Shown: positions 1 to 6,941, counted from the first letter of the stretch. The stretch: 8,995 nt of DNA from Anaeromyxobacter dehalogenans (GCA_020722625.1 DYKK01000124.1:1-8995); one strand, 5' to 3'. Numbers and translations are program-made. The notes: generated from the letters alone by a model not told the origin.

Positions 1-19
1 GTGCCACCGGCACGTCCTC

Positions 20-38
20 CCCAGCGCTTCGCGCTGGG
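20..38. other. GC-rich hairpin at the left edge
   Basis: A perfect 8-bp inverted repeat, CCCAGCGC and GCGCTGGG, is separated by TTC. It follows a smaller perfect inverted repeat at 1-13 (GTGCC, ACC, GGCAC). There is no T-run after either one, so a canonical intrinsic terminator is not shown. They could be the end of a transcript arriving from outside the window. No gene is supported in 1-175: the open frame running through it from position 1 is an artefact of base composition. Confidence 0.35.
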
Positions 39-117
39 AGATGGGGCCCCGCTCGCGCCGCCCGCGCGGTCGCCAGGTCACCCGCGGACTCCCGGGCGAG
101 ATCCCGCGAAGACCTCC

Positions 118-147
118 TTGATCCCCCTCGCTCAGGAAGGGTACAGT
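118..147 (+). promoter_or_regulatory. Sigma70-like promoter of the FAD-oxidoreductase gene
   Basis: The hexamer TTGATC (118-123) and TACAGT (142-147) are separated by 18 bp. The -10 ends 28 nt before the ATG at 176, implying a leader of about 20 nt with the purine-rich Shine-Dalgarno GGGGGAAGG at 165-173. The -10 lies in the context GGGTACAGTCCC, which recurs with one change upstream of the lipoprotein gene at 6942. The call rests on hexamer match and spacing only. Confidence 0.5.
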
Positions 148-175
148 CCCGCATCCCAGGGGAAGGGGGAAGGCC

Positions 176-1558
176 ATGTCCGATGGCGGGTCGCGGGCGA
201 TGGTCGAGGCGCTGAAGGGCCTGCTGGGGTCCGACCGGGTCTTCACCGGCGGGCCGGAGGCGCGCGCCGCGTCCGCGGACGAGTCCGACCTGGGGTCCGT
301 GGAACCCCTCGGCGTGGTGCGGCCCCGGGAGGCCCCGGAGGTCGCGGCCATTGTGGGGCTGGCGCTGGAACACGGGGTCCCCCTGACCGCCCGGGGCGCG
401 GGCACGAGCCTCGAGGGGTCGTCCATCCCGTCCCCGGGCGCGGTGGTCGTGGATTTTTCGGCCATGGACGCGGTCGCGGAACTGGTCCCCGAGGAGCAAC
501 GGGTCACGGTCGGTCCCGGCATCGTCTATGAGCGCCTGAACCGGCTCCTCCAGCCGCACGGCCTGTTCTTCCCCCCGTCGCCCGGCGGGTCCGCGGACGC
601 GGCGACCGTGGGCGGCATGGTCTCGACCGACGCGAGCGGGATCTACGCCTTGAAGTACGGGGGCACGCGGCGGTGGGTCCTGGCCCTGGACGTGGTCACC
701 GGGCGGGGAGACTCGATGCGCGTGGGCCGCGTCGTGCCCAAGACCTCCGCCGGATACGACCTGAAGGACCTGTTCGTGGGCGCGGAGGGGACCCTGGGCC
801 TGATCACGTCCGTGACCTTGCGCCTGGCCCCCCTGCCGCCCGAGGCGCGCAAGGCGGGGTTCGTGTTCGACGACCTGGCCGGGGCGTGCGCCGCCGCGGC
901 CGAGATGGCCGCCTTCATCCCGGAGATGGCCGCGCTGGAACTCTGCGACGCCGAGACCCTGGACCTGCTCCGCGCGCTGCCGGCCTACGCCTCCTTGCCC
1001 TCCGGCCACGCCCTGTTCGTCGAGGCCCACGGCCGCGCGGACGATTGCGTGCAGGGGGTCGAGGCCGCGGCGGCGGTCGCCGCGAGTCACCAGGGCCGTC
1101 CGCTCCCGCCCGGCCTCCCGGATCCGTGGGAGATGCGCCACCGCACCACCGGGGTCATCCGGGAATCCGCACGTCCCCGCGGCGTCGTCCGCACGGACTG
1201 CGCGGTGCCCCTGCGGAGGCTCGCAGACTTCGTCGCCGAGGCCAAGACCCGGGCGGCCCGACGGGCCAGGACCCTCCACGTCTTCGGTCACGTCGGCCTC
1301 GGGATCCTCCACCTCCTGATGCCCCTGGCCGGACCCGGGGCCTGGACCCGCGACGAGGCCCTCGCGGAAAAGCGGCGCCTGGCGCTCGCGGCCATCTCGG
1401 TCGGGGGGACGTCCTCGGGCGAGCACGGCGTCGGCCTGGGCAACCGGGACCTCCTCCCGGCGGAGCACCCGGTCGGCCTCGCCTACATGCGGGGACTCAA
1501 GTCCCTCTTCGACCCGCACGGCCTGATGAATCCCGGGAAGGTGCTGCCGGGGCCATGA
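176..1558 (+). CDS. FAD-binding oxidoreductase, GlcD / D-lactate dehydrogenase family
   Basis: This 460-residue protein is a flavin dehydrogenase of the VAO/PCMH fold that oxidises a 2-hydroxyacid (glycolate, D-lactate or D-2-hydroxyglutarate are candidates) to the 2-oxoacid. The N-terminal half is the FAD-binding domain: RGAGTSLEG at 73-81, a GGMVSTDASG stretch that is normally near the flavin, and K189-TSAGYDL followed by VGAEGTLG to residue 208. The C-terminal half is the FAD-oxidase C domain, with TDCAVPLRRL, FGHVGLGILH (370-379), SGEHGVG around E416 and a final DPHGLMNPGKVL. H372, H379 and E416 match the metal ligands of characterised relatives. The usual GDGN between the two histidines is GLGI here. 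Length is slightly short of GlcD (about 500). There is no signal peptide and no Fe-S domain, so it should be cytoplasmic and need a separate electron acceptor. The ATG at 176 has a strong purine-rich ribosome site. No glcE or glcF neighbour is present, so the exact substrate cannot be named. Confidence 0.93.
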   Translation: MSDGGSRAMVEALKGLLGSDRVFTGGPEARAASADESDLGSVEPLGVVRPREAPEVAAIVGLALEHGVPLTARGAGTSLEGSSIPSPGAVVVDFSAMDAVAELVPEEQRVTVGPGIVYERLNRLLQPHGLFFPPSPGGSADAATVGGMVSTDASGIYALKYGGTRRWVLALDVVTGRGDSMRVGRVVPKTSAGYDLKDLFVGAEGTLGLITSVTLRLAPLPPEARKAGFVFDDLAGACAAAAEMAAFIPEMAALELCDAETLDLLRALPAYASLPSGHALFVEAHGRADDCVQGVEAAAAVAASHQGRPLPPGLPDPWEMRHRTTGVIRESARPRGVVRTDCAVPLRRLADFVAEAKTRAARRARTLHVFGHVGLGILHLLMPLAGPGAWTRDEALAEKRRLALAAISVGGTSSGEHGVGLGNRDLLPAEHPVGLAYMRGLKSLFDPHGLMNPGKVLPGP

Positions 1559-1565
1559 CGACGGT

Positions 1566-4500
1566 TCACGGGCACGACGGATTGGGCGGCGGTCGCGCCG
1601 CTCCCGCTTCGAGCACGGTGTCGGGAAGGTACCAGCAGCACACGCTCTCGGGCCGGTCCTCGGGGCAGCGCGAGTCGGCGAGGCACGGGTCGTCGGACAG
1701 GACGACCCCGTCGGTGGCCAGGAAGATCGAGGCCTGGTTCTCGAAGAAGTTGTTGATGTTGAACACCCTGGAGGGATTGGACGGTTCCACGCCGTGCGCC
1801 CCCAGCGGGTAGGTGTAGGGGAAGCGCAGGCCCAGGACCCCGTCCGGGGTCTGGAGCGTGGCCCGGACCGGGGGCGAGAGCCCGCCCTCCCCGTACTCGT
1901 CGAGGCCGCCGTCGAGGTCGTCCGGGTCCGCGTGGACGGGCAGGGCAGGGGCCGGGTCCAGGTCCTGGAAGGCATCGAATTCGTCCGGCCAGCGCAGGTC
2001 CACGAGTTTGCGCCGGCACGCGGTCGCGGCCCAGTCCCGGACCGTGTATTTCGTGCTCGCGTGCCTAAAGAACCCCTCGACGACCTCCCCGACGAAGGCC
2101 TGGAGCAGGCGGTCGTTCGCCGGGACCTCTCCGTCCGCTCCTGGAAGATACGGCAGGATTCCCGCGGCCCGGGCCAGGGCCATGCTCGCGGTGACCGGGA
2201 CGTTGGGGTCCCCGACCGCGTGATACACGACCACGTTGGCCTGCGGCCCCGCGCCCGGGTCGTACGAGAAGTCGAGCCGCTCCTCGCGACGCCAGTGACG
2301 GGCGTAGGCGATGGGGTCCCCTCGCGTCAGGGCGTGGGCCGCCACGCCCATGAGGCGGCGGAACTCGGGGGTGTTGCGCGCCCGGCCCAGGCCGGTCTCG
2401 ATCGCGACCAGAGGCGCCCCGGCCGGGAAGATCGCCCCCTGGAAGGTCACGGGGACCTCGAAGCGGTCCAGCACGTGCTTGACCGGGCCGTCCCAGCCGT
2501 CGTGGACCTCGATCCGGACCGGGTCGCCGAACAGCAGCGAGCGCTCCAGGGCGTGCGCCGGGCAGTCCGCGGGTCCGGCAGGTTTCCCGGTGGCGTCCGC
2601 CGGGACCACCCAGGTCCCCGGCGCGCACGACACGGGAACCGGTTGCGTGTCCCCGTCGCGCAACCCGAGGAGCGGCCGCTTCTCGACCGCGCTGACCGCG
2701 TCCGCGGGAAGCGACACGCGGAACCCCCGCCCGTCGGGGTGGCGGAAGGCCCGGACCTCGGCCCCGTTGCGCAGGTTGCGGACCACGACCCGGTCCCCGG
2801 GTCGGATCGCCGTGGTCCTGGCGAAGGGGTAGTAGTGGGGCCACCCGCGCGGACGGTCGCGGTACTCGCGGTGCAGGTCGTTGATCATCCAGGCGACCTC
2901 GGTCGTGTCATCCCGGTCTCCGAGCGGCGAGAAGACCACGAACGGACCCATGAGCGGCATCAGGGCCCCTTCCGGTACGCCCGGATTGGTCGAGCGCAGG
3001 CCGATGTGGACCAGCCCTCCGCCGCCCGAGACCGGCGTGGAGGCCCGGATCGTGGGCTCCACGGCGGCCAGGATCTGGGACATGATCCCGCCCATGGACT
3101 GACCCCACGTCGGATAGGAGACGTGGTCCGGACCCCCGATGTCCACGACCCCGTCCCCGTTCCAGTCCCCCATGAGGTCGTCCGCGATGCCGTTGCCGTT
3201 CGTGTCGGCGTCCCATCGGACGCTCCCCAGCGACCGCAGCACCTGGATGAACCGGATGTGGTCCACGACCAGTTGCCGGACGTTGTCTCTCAGATGAAAA
3301 ACATCATAACTCCAAAAATCTCCCCCATTGTCGAAGGACGTGATCTTCCCGTCGTTGTCGAGGTCCCGAATGCGTCCACCCGCAAAACCCCGGTAGAAGG
3401 CCCCCAGACCCAGGGTCCCCAGCATCTCGGGCACGAGCTCGTCATAGGGGATGTCCTCGTCCGCGGGCAGGGCGAGCCCGTGTCCCACCGCGTCCAGCCC
3501 GCACAGCGCGAAGCCGAACTGGGCGGCCCGCCCCGCGAACCCGAAGATCTCGAACGGCGCGCCCGAGAACCCGTGCCCGTAGATCATCACGGGGAACGGC
3601 GGCTTGTGGCGGTCCGTCGTCTTCGGGATCGAGCAGACGAACGTCACGGTCGCGGGGCCCACGGCCGCGCGCCCGGTCGCAGGGTCCACATCGAAGACCT
3701 CGTCGTCGTCCGCCGGGTACAGTGGGGTCGCGATGCCGTCGCGGTCCACCAGGAAGGACGGCGAGGTGAAGGACCCGAGCACCCAGTAATCCGTATGGCC
3801 GGTGTCGGTCGCCAGGGCCTTGACGACCTCGTCGGGATAGCCGAGCAGCGGCCCGGCCAGATCGAAGACCGGCAGGGCGACAGACCCCGGCAGCACGTAC
3901 GGGTGGTCGGGGAGGGTTCCGTCCTCGGAGGGGTCCCGCACCACCTTGGGCGCAAGGTCCGGCGGAAACTGCGACGCGAGCCACGCGAGAGACCCGTGGC
4001 CGTACAGACCCGCGCGGACCGCCTCGAGGTCCGCGGTGACGGTCTGGGTGGTGAAGGTCCACGCGAAGGCCACGTCGTCGAGGGTCAGTCCGATCTCGGG
4101 CCGGGCGAGGACCTGCGAAAGCGGTTCCAGGTCCGGGGTCTGGTCCGCCGGGTTGATGAAGGGGAATGGGGACCGCACGGGGTTCCCGTCCTCCCCGACC
4201 AGGCGGGTGGTCAGGACGACCGCGTACCGGGTCGCCTGGCGCAGCGGCGCCACGGGCCACAGGATCAGGGTGTTCGTCTGCTTCTCGTAGAAGGTGATCA
4301 GGTCGTCCACGGGGCGATCCGGCCGCGCGAGCCACTCGCGCAGGTTTTCTGGGGTGAGGAGGGGCGGCGGCGCCTCGCTCCAGGTGTTGGGCCGGTCGAG
4401 GACCCCATCGAAGTCCACGTCCTCGTACGGGTCGAGCACGCCGTTCCGGTTGGTGTCCTCGTCGTGCGTCTCGAACACCAGGTTCAGGGAGTCCGCATGC

Positions 4501-4994
4501 TCGTCCTGGTCCCAGTACTGCCAGGGCCATTCCAGGCCGAGGGGGTAGTTCCCCTGCCCCGCGTCCAGGGGAACGGCCTCGCCGAAACCCGGCGATGTCG
4601 CGTCCACATTGACAAGGAGCACCGCGTCGTCCCGGAAATCGTGGTTGAGCGCGTGCCGGTCGCGGAGGTTCGCGAGGTCGAGCGGGGCATCGAAGGACAC
4701 GGTGATCGGCGCGAACACGCCGAACCCGTCGAGTCGGTCCGCGTGGTCGCGCAACCGGGCCTCGGCGTCGGTCTCGGCCCGCAGACTGAAGTTCAGACGG
4801 CGGCCCGTGGGCGAGGTCGGGTCCATCCGGGTCGCCGCGTCGCTCGGCAGGGGGACCTCGGGCAGGGGCCTGGCGGTCAGGTCATAGACGACGCGCGGCC
4901 CCTCCCCGTCCGGGACGGGCCGGAGCCCTGCGGGTTCGGGACCCGCGCACCCCGCGACCAGGACCACGAGCCCCCACCCGCGCCACGCCCCCAC
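1566..4994 (-). CDS. Large alpha/beta-hydrolase-like (lipase-like) lipoprotein with calcium-binding loops
   Basis: I chose the GTG at 4994-4992. GGGAGG lies 6 nt upstream, and this start gives a short signal peptide ending in the lipobox LVAGC (Cys16). The open frame extends to a TTG at 5072, but that would put 26 extra residues before the signal. The product is 1142 residues. Residues about 30-400 look like the beta-rich N-terminal region of bacterial virulence-factor-type lipases (plPsDaatr..., then LILWPVAPL and TRYAVVLT). The hydrolase part starts near 460: YGHG oxyanion motif (472-475), nucleophile elbow GQSMG (Ser633), and likely Asp929 (GDPNVPV) and His1067 (PLGAHG). EF-hand-like loops lie at 180-191, 192-203, 544-555 and 597-618. 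The last two fall between the oxyanion motif and the nucleophile. The tail has cysteines at 1104, 1110, 1119, 1120 and 1141, plausibly disulfide-bonded. An exported esterase or lipase is the best guess; the substrate is unknown. The gene converges on the FAD enzyme with 7 bp between stops and no obvious terminator. Confidence 0.85.
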   Translation of the reverse strand: MGAWRGWGLVVLVAGCAGPEPAGLRPVPDGEGPRVVYDLTARPLPEVPLPSDAATRMDPTSPTGRRLNFSLRAETDAEARLRDHADRLDGFGVFAPITVSFDAPLDLANLRDRHALNHDFRDDAVLLVNVDATSPGFGEAVPLDAGQGNYPLGLEWPWQYWDQDEHADSLNLVFETHDEDTNRNGVLDPYEDVDFDGVLDRPNTWSEAPPPLLTPENLREWLARPDRPVDDLITFYEKQTNTLILWPVAPLRQATRYAVVLTTRLVGEDGNPVRSPFPFINPADQTPDLEPLSQVLARPEIGLTLDDVAFAWTFTTQTVTADLEAVRAGLYGHGSLAWLASQFPPDLAPKVVRDPSEDGTLPDHPYVLPGSVALPVFDLAGPLLGYPDEVVKALATDTGHTDYWVLGSFTSPSFLVDRDGIATPLYPADDDEVFDVDPATGRAAVGPATVTFVCSIPKTTDRHKPPFPVMIYGHGFSGAPFEIFGFAGRAAQFGFALCGLDAVGHGLALPADEDIPYDELVPEMLGTLGLGAFYRGFAGGRIRDLDNDGKITSFDNGGDFWSYDVFHLRDNVRQLVVDHIRFIQVLRSLGSVRWDADTNGNGIADDLMGDWNGDGVVDIGGPDHVSYPTWGQSMGGIMSQILAAVEPTIRASTPVSGGGGLVHIGLRSTNPGVPEGALMPLMGPFVVFSPLGDRDDTTEVAWMINDLHREYRDRPRGWPHYYPFARTTAIRPGDRVVVRNLRNGAEVRAFRHPDGRGFRVSLPADAVSAVEKRPLLGLRDGDTQPVPVSCAPGTWVVPADATGKPAGPADCPAHALERSLLFGDPVRIEVHDGWDGPVKHVLDRFEVPVTFQGAIFPAGAPLVAIETGLGRARNTPEFRRLMGVAAHALTRGDPIAYARHWRREERLDFSYDPGAGPQANVVVYHAVGDPNVPVTASMALARAAGILPYLPGADGEVPANDRLLQAFVGEVVEGFFRHASTKYTVRDWAATACRRKLVDLRWPDEFDAFQDLDPAPALPVHADPDDLDGGLDEYGEGGLSPPVRATLQTPDGVLGLRFPYTYPLGAHGVEPSNPSRVFNINNFFENQASIFLATDGVVLSDDPCLADSRCPEDRPESVCCWYLPDTVLEAGAARPPPNPSCP
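3285..3330. other. AT-rich patch inside the hydrolase gene
   Basis: Of these 46 bases, 28 are A or T (61 %), against an overwhelmingly G/C-ending codon pattern on both sides. Read on the minus strand, it and its right-hand edge use AAT, GGA, GAT, TTT, AGT, TAT, GTT, CAT and AGA, codons almost absent elsewhere in the gene. The frame is intact and encodes the segment just after the EF-hand loop at residues 544-555. It is an unpreferred-codon island, not an insertion that breaks the gene. Confidence 0.7.
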
Positions 4995-5000
4995 GGCGGA

Positions 5001-5024
5001 CCTCCCGGTGCCCGGCTCGGGCAC
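5001..5024 (-). promoter_or_regulatory. Shine-Dalgarno and adjacent leader hairpin of the hydrolase lipoprotein gene
   Basis: On the minus strand the ribosome site GGGAGG (5006-5001) stands 6 nt before the GTG at 4994 and decides the start. One base upstream of it lies a perfect 7-bp inverted repeat with a 3-nt loop, GTGCCCG then AGC then CGGGCAC (5024-5008). If transcribed, the stem would stack almost against the ribosome site and could modulate initiation. It could equally be a DNA-level operator or chance in GC-rich sequence. Confidence 0.5.
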
Positions 5025-5213
5025 GCCACTGCGGCTGGCGAAACCTTCCGCGATCCGGCCGGCGGATGTCAATTGCGATCGCTCGTGTGGCGGGGGGCCA
5101 CGAGCGAGAGCGGGGCGCGACGGAAGTCAGGAACGAAATCCGGAGGGCCCGACCCCGTGCACAAGGCGTCGCGGACGACGCGCTCCCGGGAACCGCAGGG
5201 GCGTGCGATTGCC

Positions 5214-5242
5214 CGCATCCCGGGCCGCTCATGCGCATCCCG
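5214..5242. repeat. Direct repeat CGCATCCCG, two copies 20 bp apart
   Basis: CGCATCCCG occurs at 5214-5222 and 5234-5242, exactly 20 bp start to start, about two helical turns. The second copy ends 2 bp before the -35 hexamer of the peptidase promoter. The placement fits a pair of activator or repressor half-sites on one face of the DNA. The evidence is positional only, and 9-bp repeats can arise by chance in GC-rich DNA. Confidence 0.35.
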
Positions 5243-5244
5243 CA

Positions 5245-5273
5245 TTGATTGGCGCCGGCGTTTCCGCGACAAT
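5245..5273 (+). promoter_or_regulatory. Sigma70-like promoter of the M32 peptidase gene
   Basis: TTGATT (5245-5250) and GACAAT (5268-5273) are separated by 17 bp. The -10 ends 27 nt before the ATG at 5301, the same distance as at the other two plus-strand genes. A second TTGACA at 5279-5284 has no room for a -10 before the gene and is probably not used. Confidence 0.5.
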
Positions 5274-5300
5274 GCCCTTTGACAGGGGGGCGAGGGAGAG

Positions 5301-6791
5301 ATGGACGACGACACCCGACGTTTTCGTCAATGGTCCCGCGAGGTCCAGGACCTCATCCGCGTGGTCTGGCTGCTCGACTGGGACCAGGCCGTGCTCATGC
5401 CCCCGGCCGGGGTACGGCAACGGTCCGAGCAACTGAAGACCCTGGCGGGGGTCCTGCACCGGCGGATCACCGACCCCGGCGACGGCGAGGTCCTGGAGCG
5501 CGTGGCCGCCCGGGCGGACGGGGACCCGGACCTCGCGGCGGACGTCCGCGTCATGCGGCACCGGCGGGACCGGGCCCTGAAGGTCCCGGCGGACCTCGAG
5601 GCCGAGCGGGCCCGCGTGTGCGGGCTGGCCCAACGTGAGTGGGAGCGCGCCCGGGAGGCGGGGGATTTCGAAGCCTTCCGGCCCTACCTGGAGGACGTGG
5701 TCCGCCTGGTGCGCGAGGTGGGGCTTGCGTTGGACCCGGAGCACCCGTACGACGCGCTCCTGGACGACCACGAACCTGGGATGACCGAGGCCGCCCTGCG
5801 GCCGCTCTTCTCCGAGGTCGAGGACCGCACCCGGGGCCTGCTCGCGCGGGTCCAGGGGTCGGGCGCGGTCGTGAACCGCGCGGTCTTCGAGCGCGACTAC
5901 CCCGTGGCGGACCAGGAGGCGTTCGCGAGGCGCCTGGCCGCGGACCTGGGGTTCGACTTCGAGGCGGGGCGCCTGGACCGATCGGCCCATCCCTTCACGG
6001 CCGGGTCGTTCCGGGACGTGCGCATGACGATCCGCCACGACCCGGGCAACCTCGCGACCGCGCTGTTCGCGACCCTCCACGAGACGGGGCACGCGCTGTA
6101 CGAGCAAGGGATCGACCCGGATCGCGAGCGGGATCCGTCCGGGCAGTCGTGCTCCATGGGGATCCACGAGTCGCAGTCCCGCCTGTGGGAGAACCTGGTC
6201 GGGCGTTCCCGCGCCTTCTGGGCCTTCTGCCTGCCTCGCCTGAAGGAGGCATTCCCGGGGCGCCTCGACGACGTGGACACGGACGCGATCGCGCGGGCGG
6301 CCAACGTGGTGAGACCGAGCCTCATCCGGGTCGAGGCGGACGAACTCACGTACAACCTGCACATCCTCCTGCGGTTCGACCTGGAGGTGGCGTTGATCGG
6401 GGGGCGCCTGGCGGTCGCGGACCTGCCCGACGCCTGGAACGAGGGGATGCGGCGGATGCTCGGCCTCGACGTGCCCGACGACCGGATGGGCGTCCTCCAG
6501 GACGTCCACTGGTCGGCGGGGATGTTCGGCTACTTCCCGTCGTACACCCTGGGGAACCTGTACGCGGCGCAGTTCTTTGGAAGACTGCGCGAGGAGGTCC
6601 CTGACGTGGACGCGCGGATCGCGCGGGGCGAGTTCGGGTGTATCCGGGAGTGGCTCTCCGTCCGGATCTACCGGGAAGGCCGGCGCCACCTGCCGGCGGA
6701 ACTCTGCGAGCGGGTGACGGGCCGTCCCCTGTCGGTCGATCCCCTGTTCGACCACCTGGAGCGCAGGCTCTCGGAAGTCTATCGGTTCTGA
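5301..6791 (+). CDS. Thermostable carboxypeptidase 1-type metallocarboxypeptidase (M32, carboxypeptidase Taq family)
   Basis: This 496-residue enzyme removes C-terminal amino acids from peptides using an active-site metal (zinc or cobalt in known members). It matches the M32 family over its full usual length of about 500. All signature motifs are present in order: HPF at 230-232, HETGH at 260-264 (H260 and H264 bind the metal, E261 is the general base), HES at 289-291 (E290 is the third ligand, 30 residues after the first His as in the Pyrococcus enzyme), R343-x-x-A-D-E348, and GYFPSYTLGN from 410. There is no signal peptide, so it is probably cytoplasmic and acts in peptide turnover. The fold is helical throughout and family members are usually homodimers. 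The ATG at 5301 follows a purine-rich GAGGGAGAG. The gene has its own promoter, lies divergent from the hydrolase lipoprotein gene, and is followed by 150 bp before the next gene, so no operon partner is evident. I see no missing catalytic residue. Confidence 0.96.
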   Translation: MDDDTRRFRQWSREVQDLIRVVWLLDWDQAVLMPPAGVRQRSEQLKTLAGVLHRRITDPGDGEVLERVAARADGDPDLAADVRVMRHRRDRALKVPADLEAERARVCGLAQREWERAREAGDFEAFRPYLEDVVRLVREVGLALDPEHPYDALLDDHEPGMTEAALRPLFSEVEDRTRGLLARVQGSGAVVNRAVFERDYPVADQEAFARRLAADLGFDFEAGRLDRSAHPFTAGSFRDVRMTIRHDPGNLATALFATLHETGHALYEQGIDPDRERDPSGQSCSMGIHESQSRLWENLVGRSRAFWAFCLPRLKEAFPGRLDDVDTDAIARAANVVRPSLIRVEADELTYNLHILLRFDLEVALIGGRLAVADLPDAWNEGMRRMLGLDVPDDRMGVLQDVHWSAGMFGYFPSYTLGNLYAAQFFGRLREEVPDVDARIARGEFGCIREWLSVRIYREGRRHLPAELCERVTGRPLSVDPLFDHLERRLSEVYRF

Positions 6792-6823
6792 GGCCCCTGT
6801 CCACTGCCCCTGTCCACTGAACC
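6784..6823 (+). terminator. Possible weak terminator hairpin after the peptidase gene
   Basis: GGTTCTGAGG (6784-6793, overlapping the stop codon) pairs at 8 of 10 positions with CCACTGAACC (6814-6823) around a 20-nt loop. It is followed by a T-rich stretch, TGCTTCTTCTC, rather than a clean T-run. This is the only terminator-like structure I find between the peptidase and the next gene. The long loop and mismatches make it weak. Confidence 0.2.
6794..6819. repeat. Perfect 13-bp tandem duplication
   Basis: CCCCTGTCCACTG is present twice head to tail (6794-6806 and 6807-6819), starting 3 bp after the peptidase stop codon. Its complement contains GTGGACAGGGG. Short GGGGACAG-type sequences are scattered repeat elements in many bacterial genomes, but a link to such a family here is a guess. 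The duplication itself is plain in the sequence. Confidence 0.85.
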
Positions 6824-6906
6824 TGCTTCTTCTCGGATCACTCCAGGCGACCTCGACGCACGGACTCGGCGGCGGAGTTCGGGCCGGCGCAATGGCCCTT
6901 CGATTC

Positions 6907-6918
6907 GGGTACAATCCC
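6907..6918 (+). promoter_or_regulatory. -10-like element of the cysteine-repeat lipoprotein gene
   Basis: TACAAT (6910-6915) lies 26 nt before the ATG at 6942, in the context GGGTACAATCCC. This 12-mer differs at one base from the one upstream of the gene at 176. No good -35 hexamer is seen at 16-18 bp (GGCGCAAT region), so the promoter may be weak, need an activator, or use a different sigma factor. Confidence 0.4.
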
Positions 6919-6941
6919 CACCATCGGTCGGAGGAAGGGCC

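Larger units (their letters stand above)
4995..5300. other. Divergent intergenic control region
   Basis: These 306 bases separate the hydrolase lipoprotein gene (leftward) from the peptidase gene (rightward). They contain a hairpin next to the lipoprotein ribosome site (5001-5024), a direct repeat pair (5214-5242) and a promoter facing the peptidase (5245-5273). On the minus strand TTGACA at 5072-5067 is a perfect -35 hexamer in a CAATTGACATCC context. Only a weak -10 follows (AAGGTT after 19 bp), so a promoter there is uncertain. It also shows why the TTG at 5072 is a doubtful start codon. I see no small gene that can be supported. Confidence 0.6.

Noticed and set aside
1..531. Plus-strand frame open from the left edge to 531
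   Set aside because: It overlaps the FAD-oxidoreductase in another frame, is Arg/Gly/Pro-rich without motifs, and runs through the promoter at 118-147.
1584..1603. GC-rich inverted repeat after the convergent stop codons as a bidirectional terminator
   Set aside because: The stem (GGGCGGCG/CGCCGCTC with one G-T pair) lies within the 3' coding end of the hydrolase gene, and neither strand has a T-run after it.
4995..5072. N-terminal extension of the hydrolase lipoprotein to TTG 5072
   Set aside because: It would put 26 residues before the signal peptide, the TTG overlaps a TTGACA hexamer, and a better ribosome site stands before GTG 4994.
1794..5282. Plus-strand open frame of 1162 codons opposite the hydrolase gene
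   Set aside because: It is rich in Arg, Gly, Val and Asp with no domain or motif, and lies antisense to a gene with a signal peptide, catalytic motifs and calcium loops. G/C-ending codons on one strand remove stops from the opposite one.
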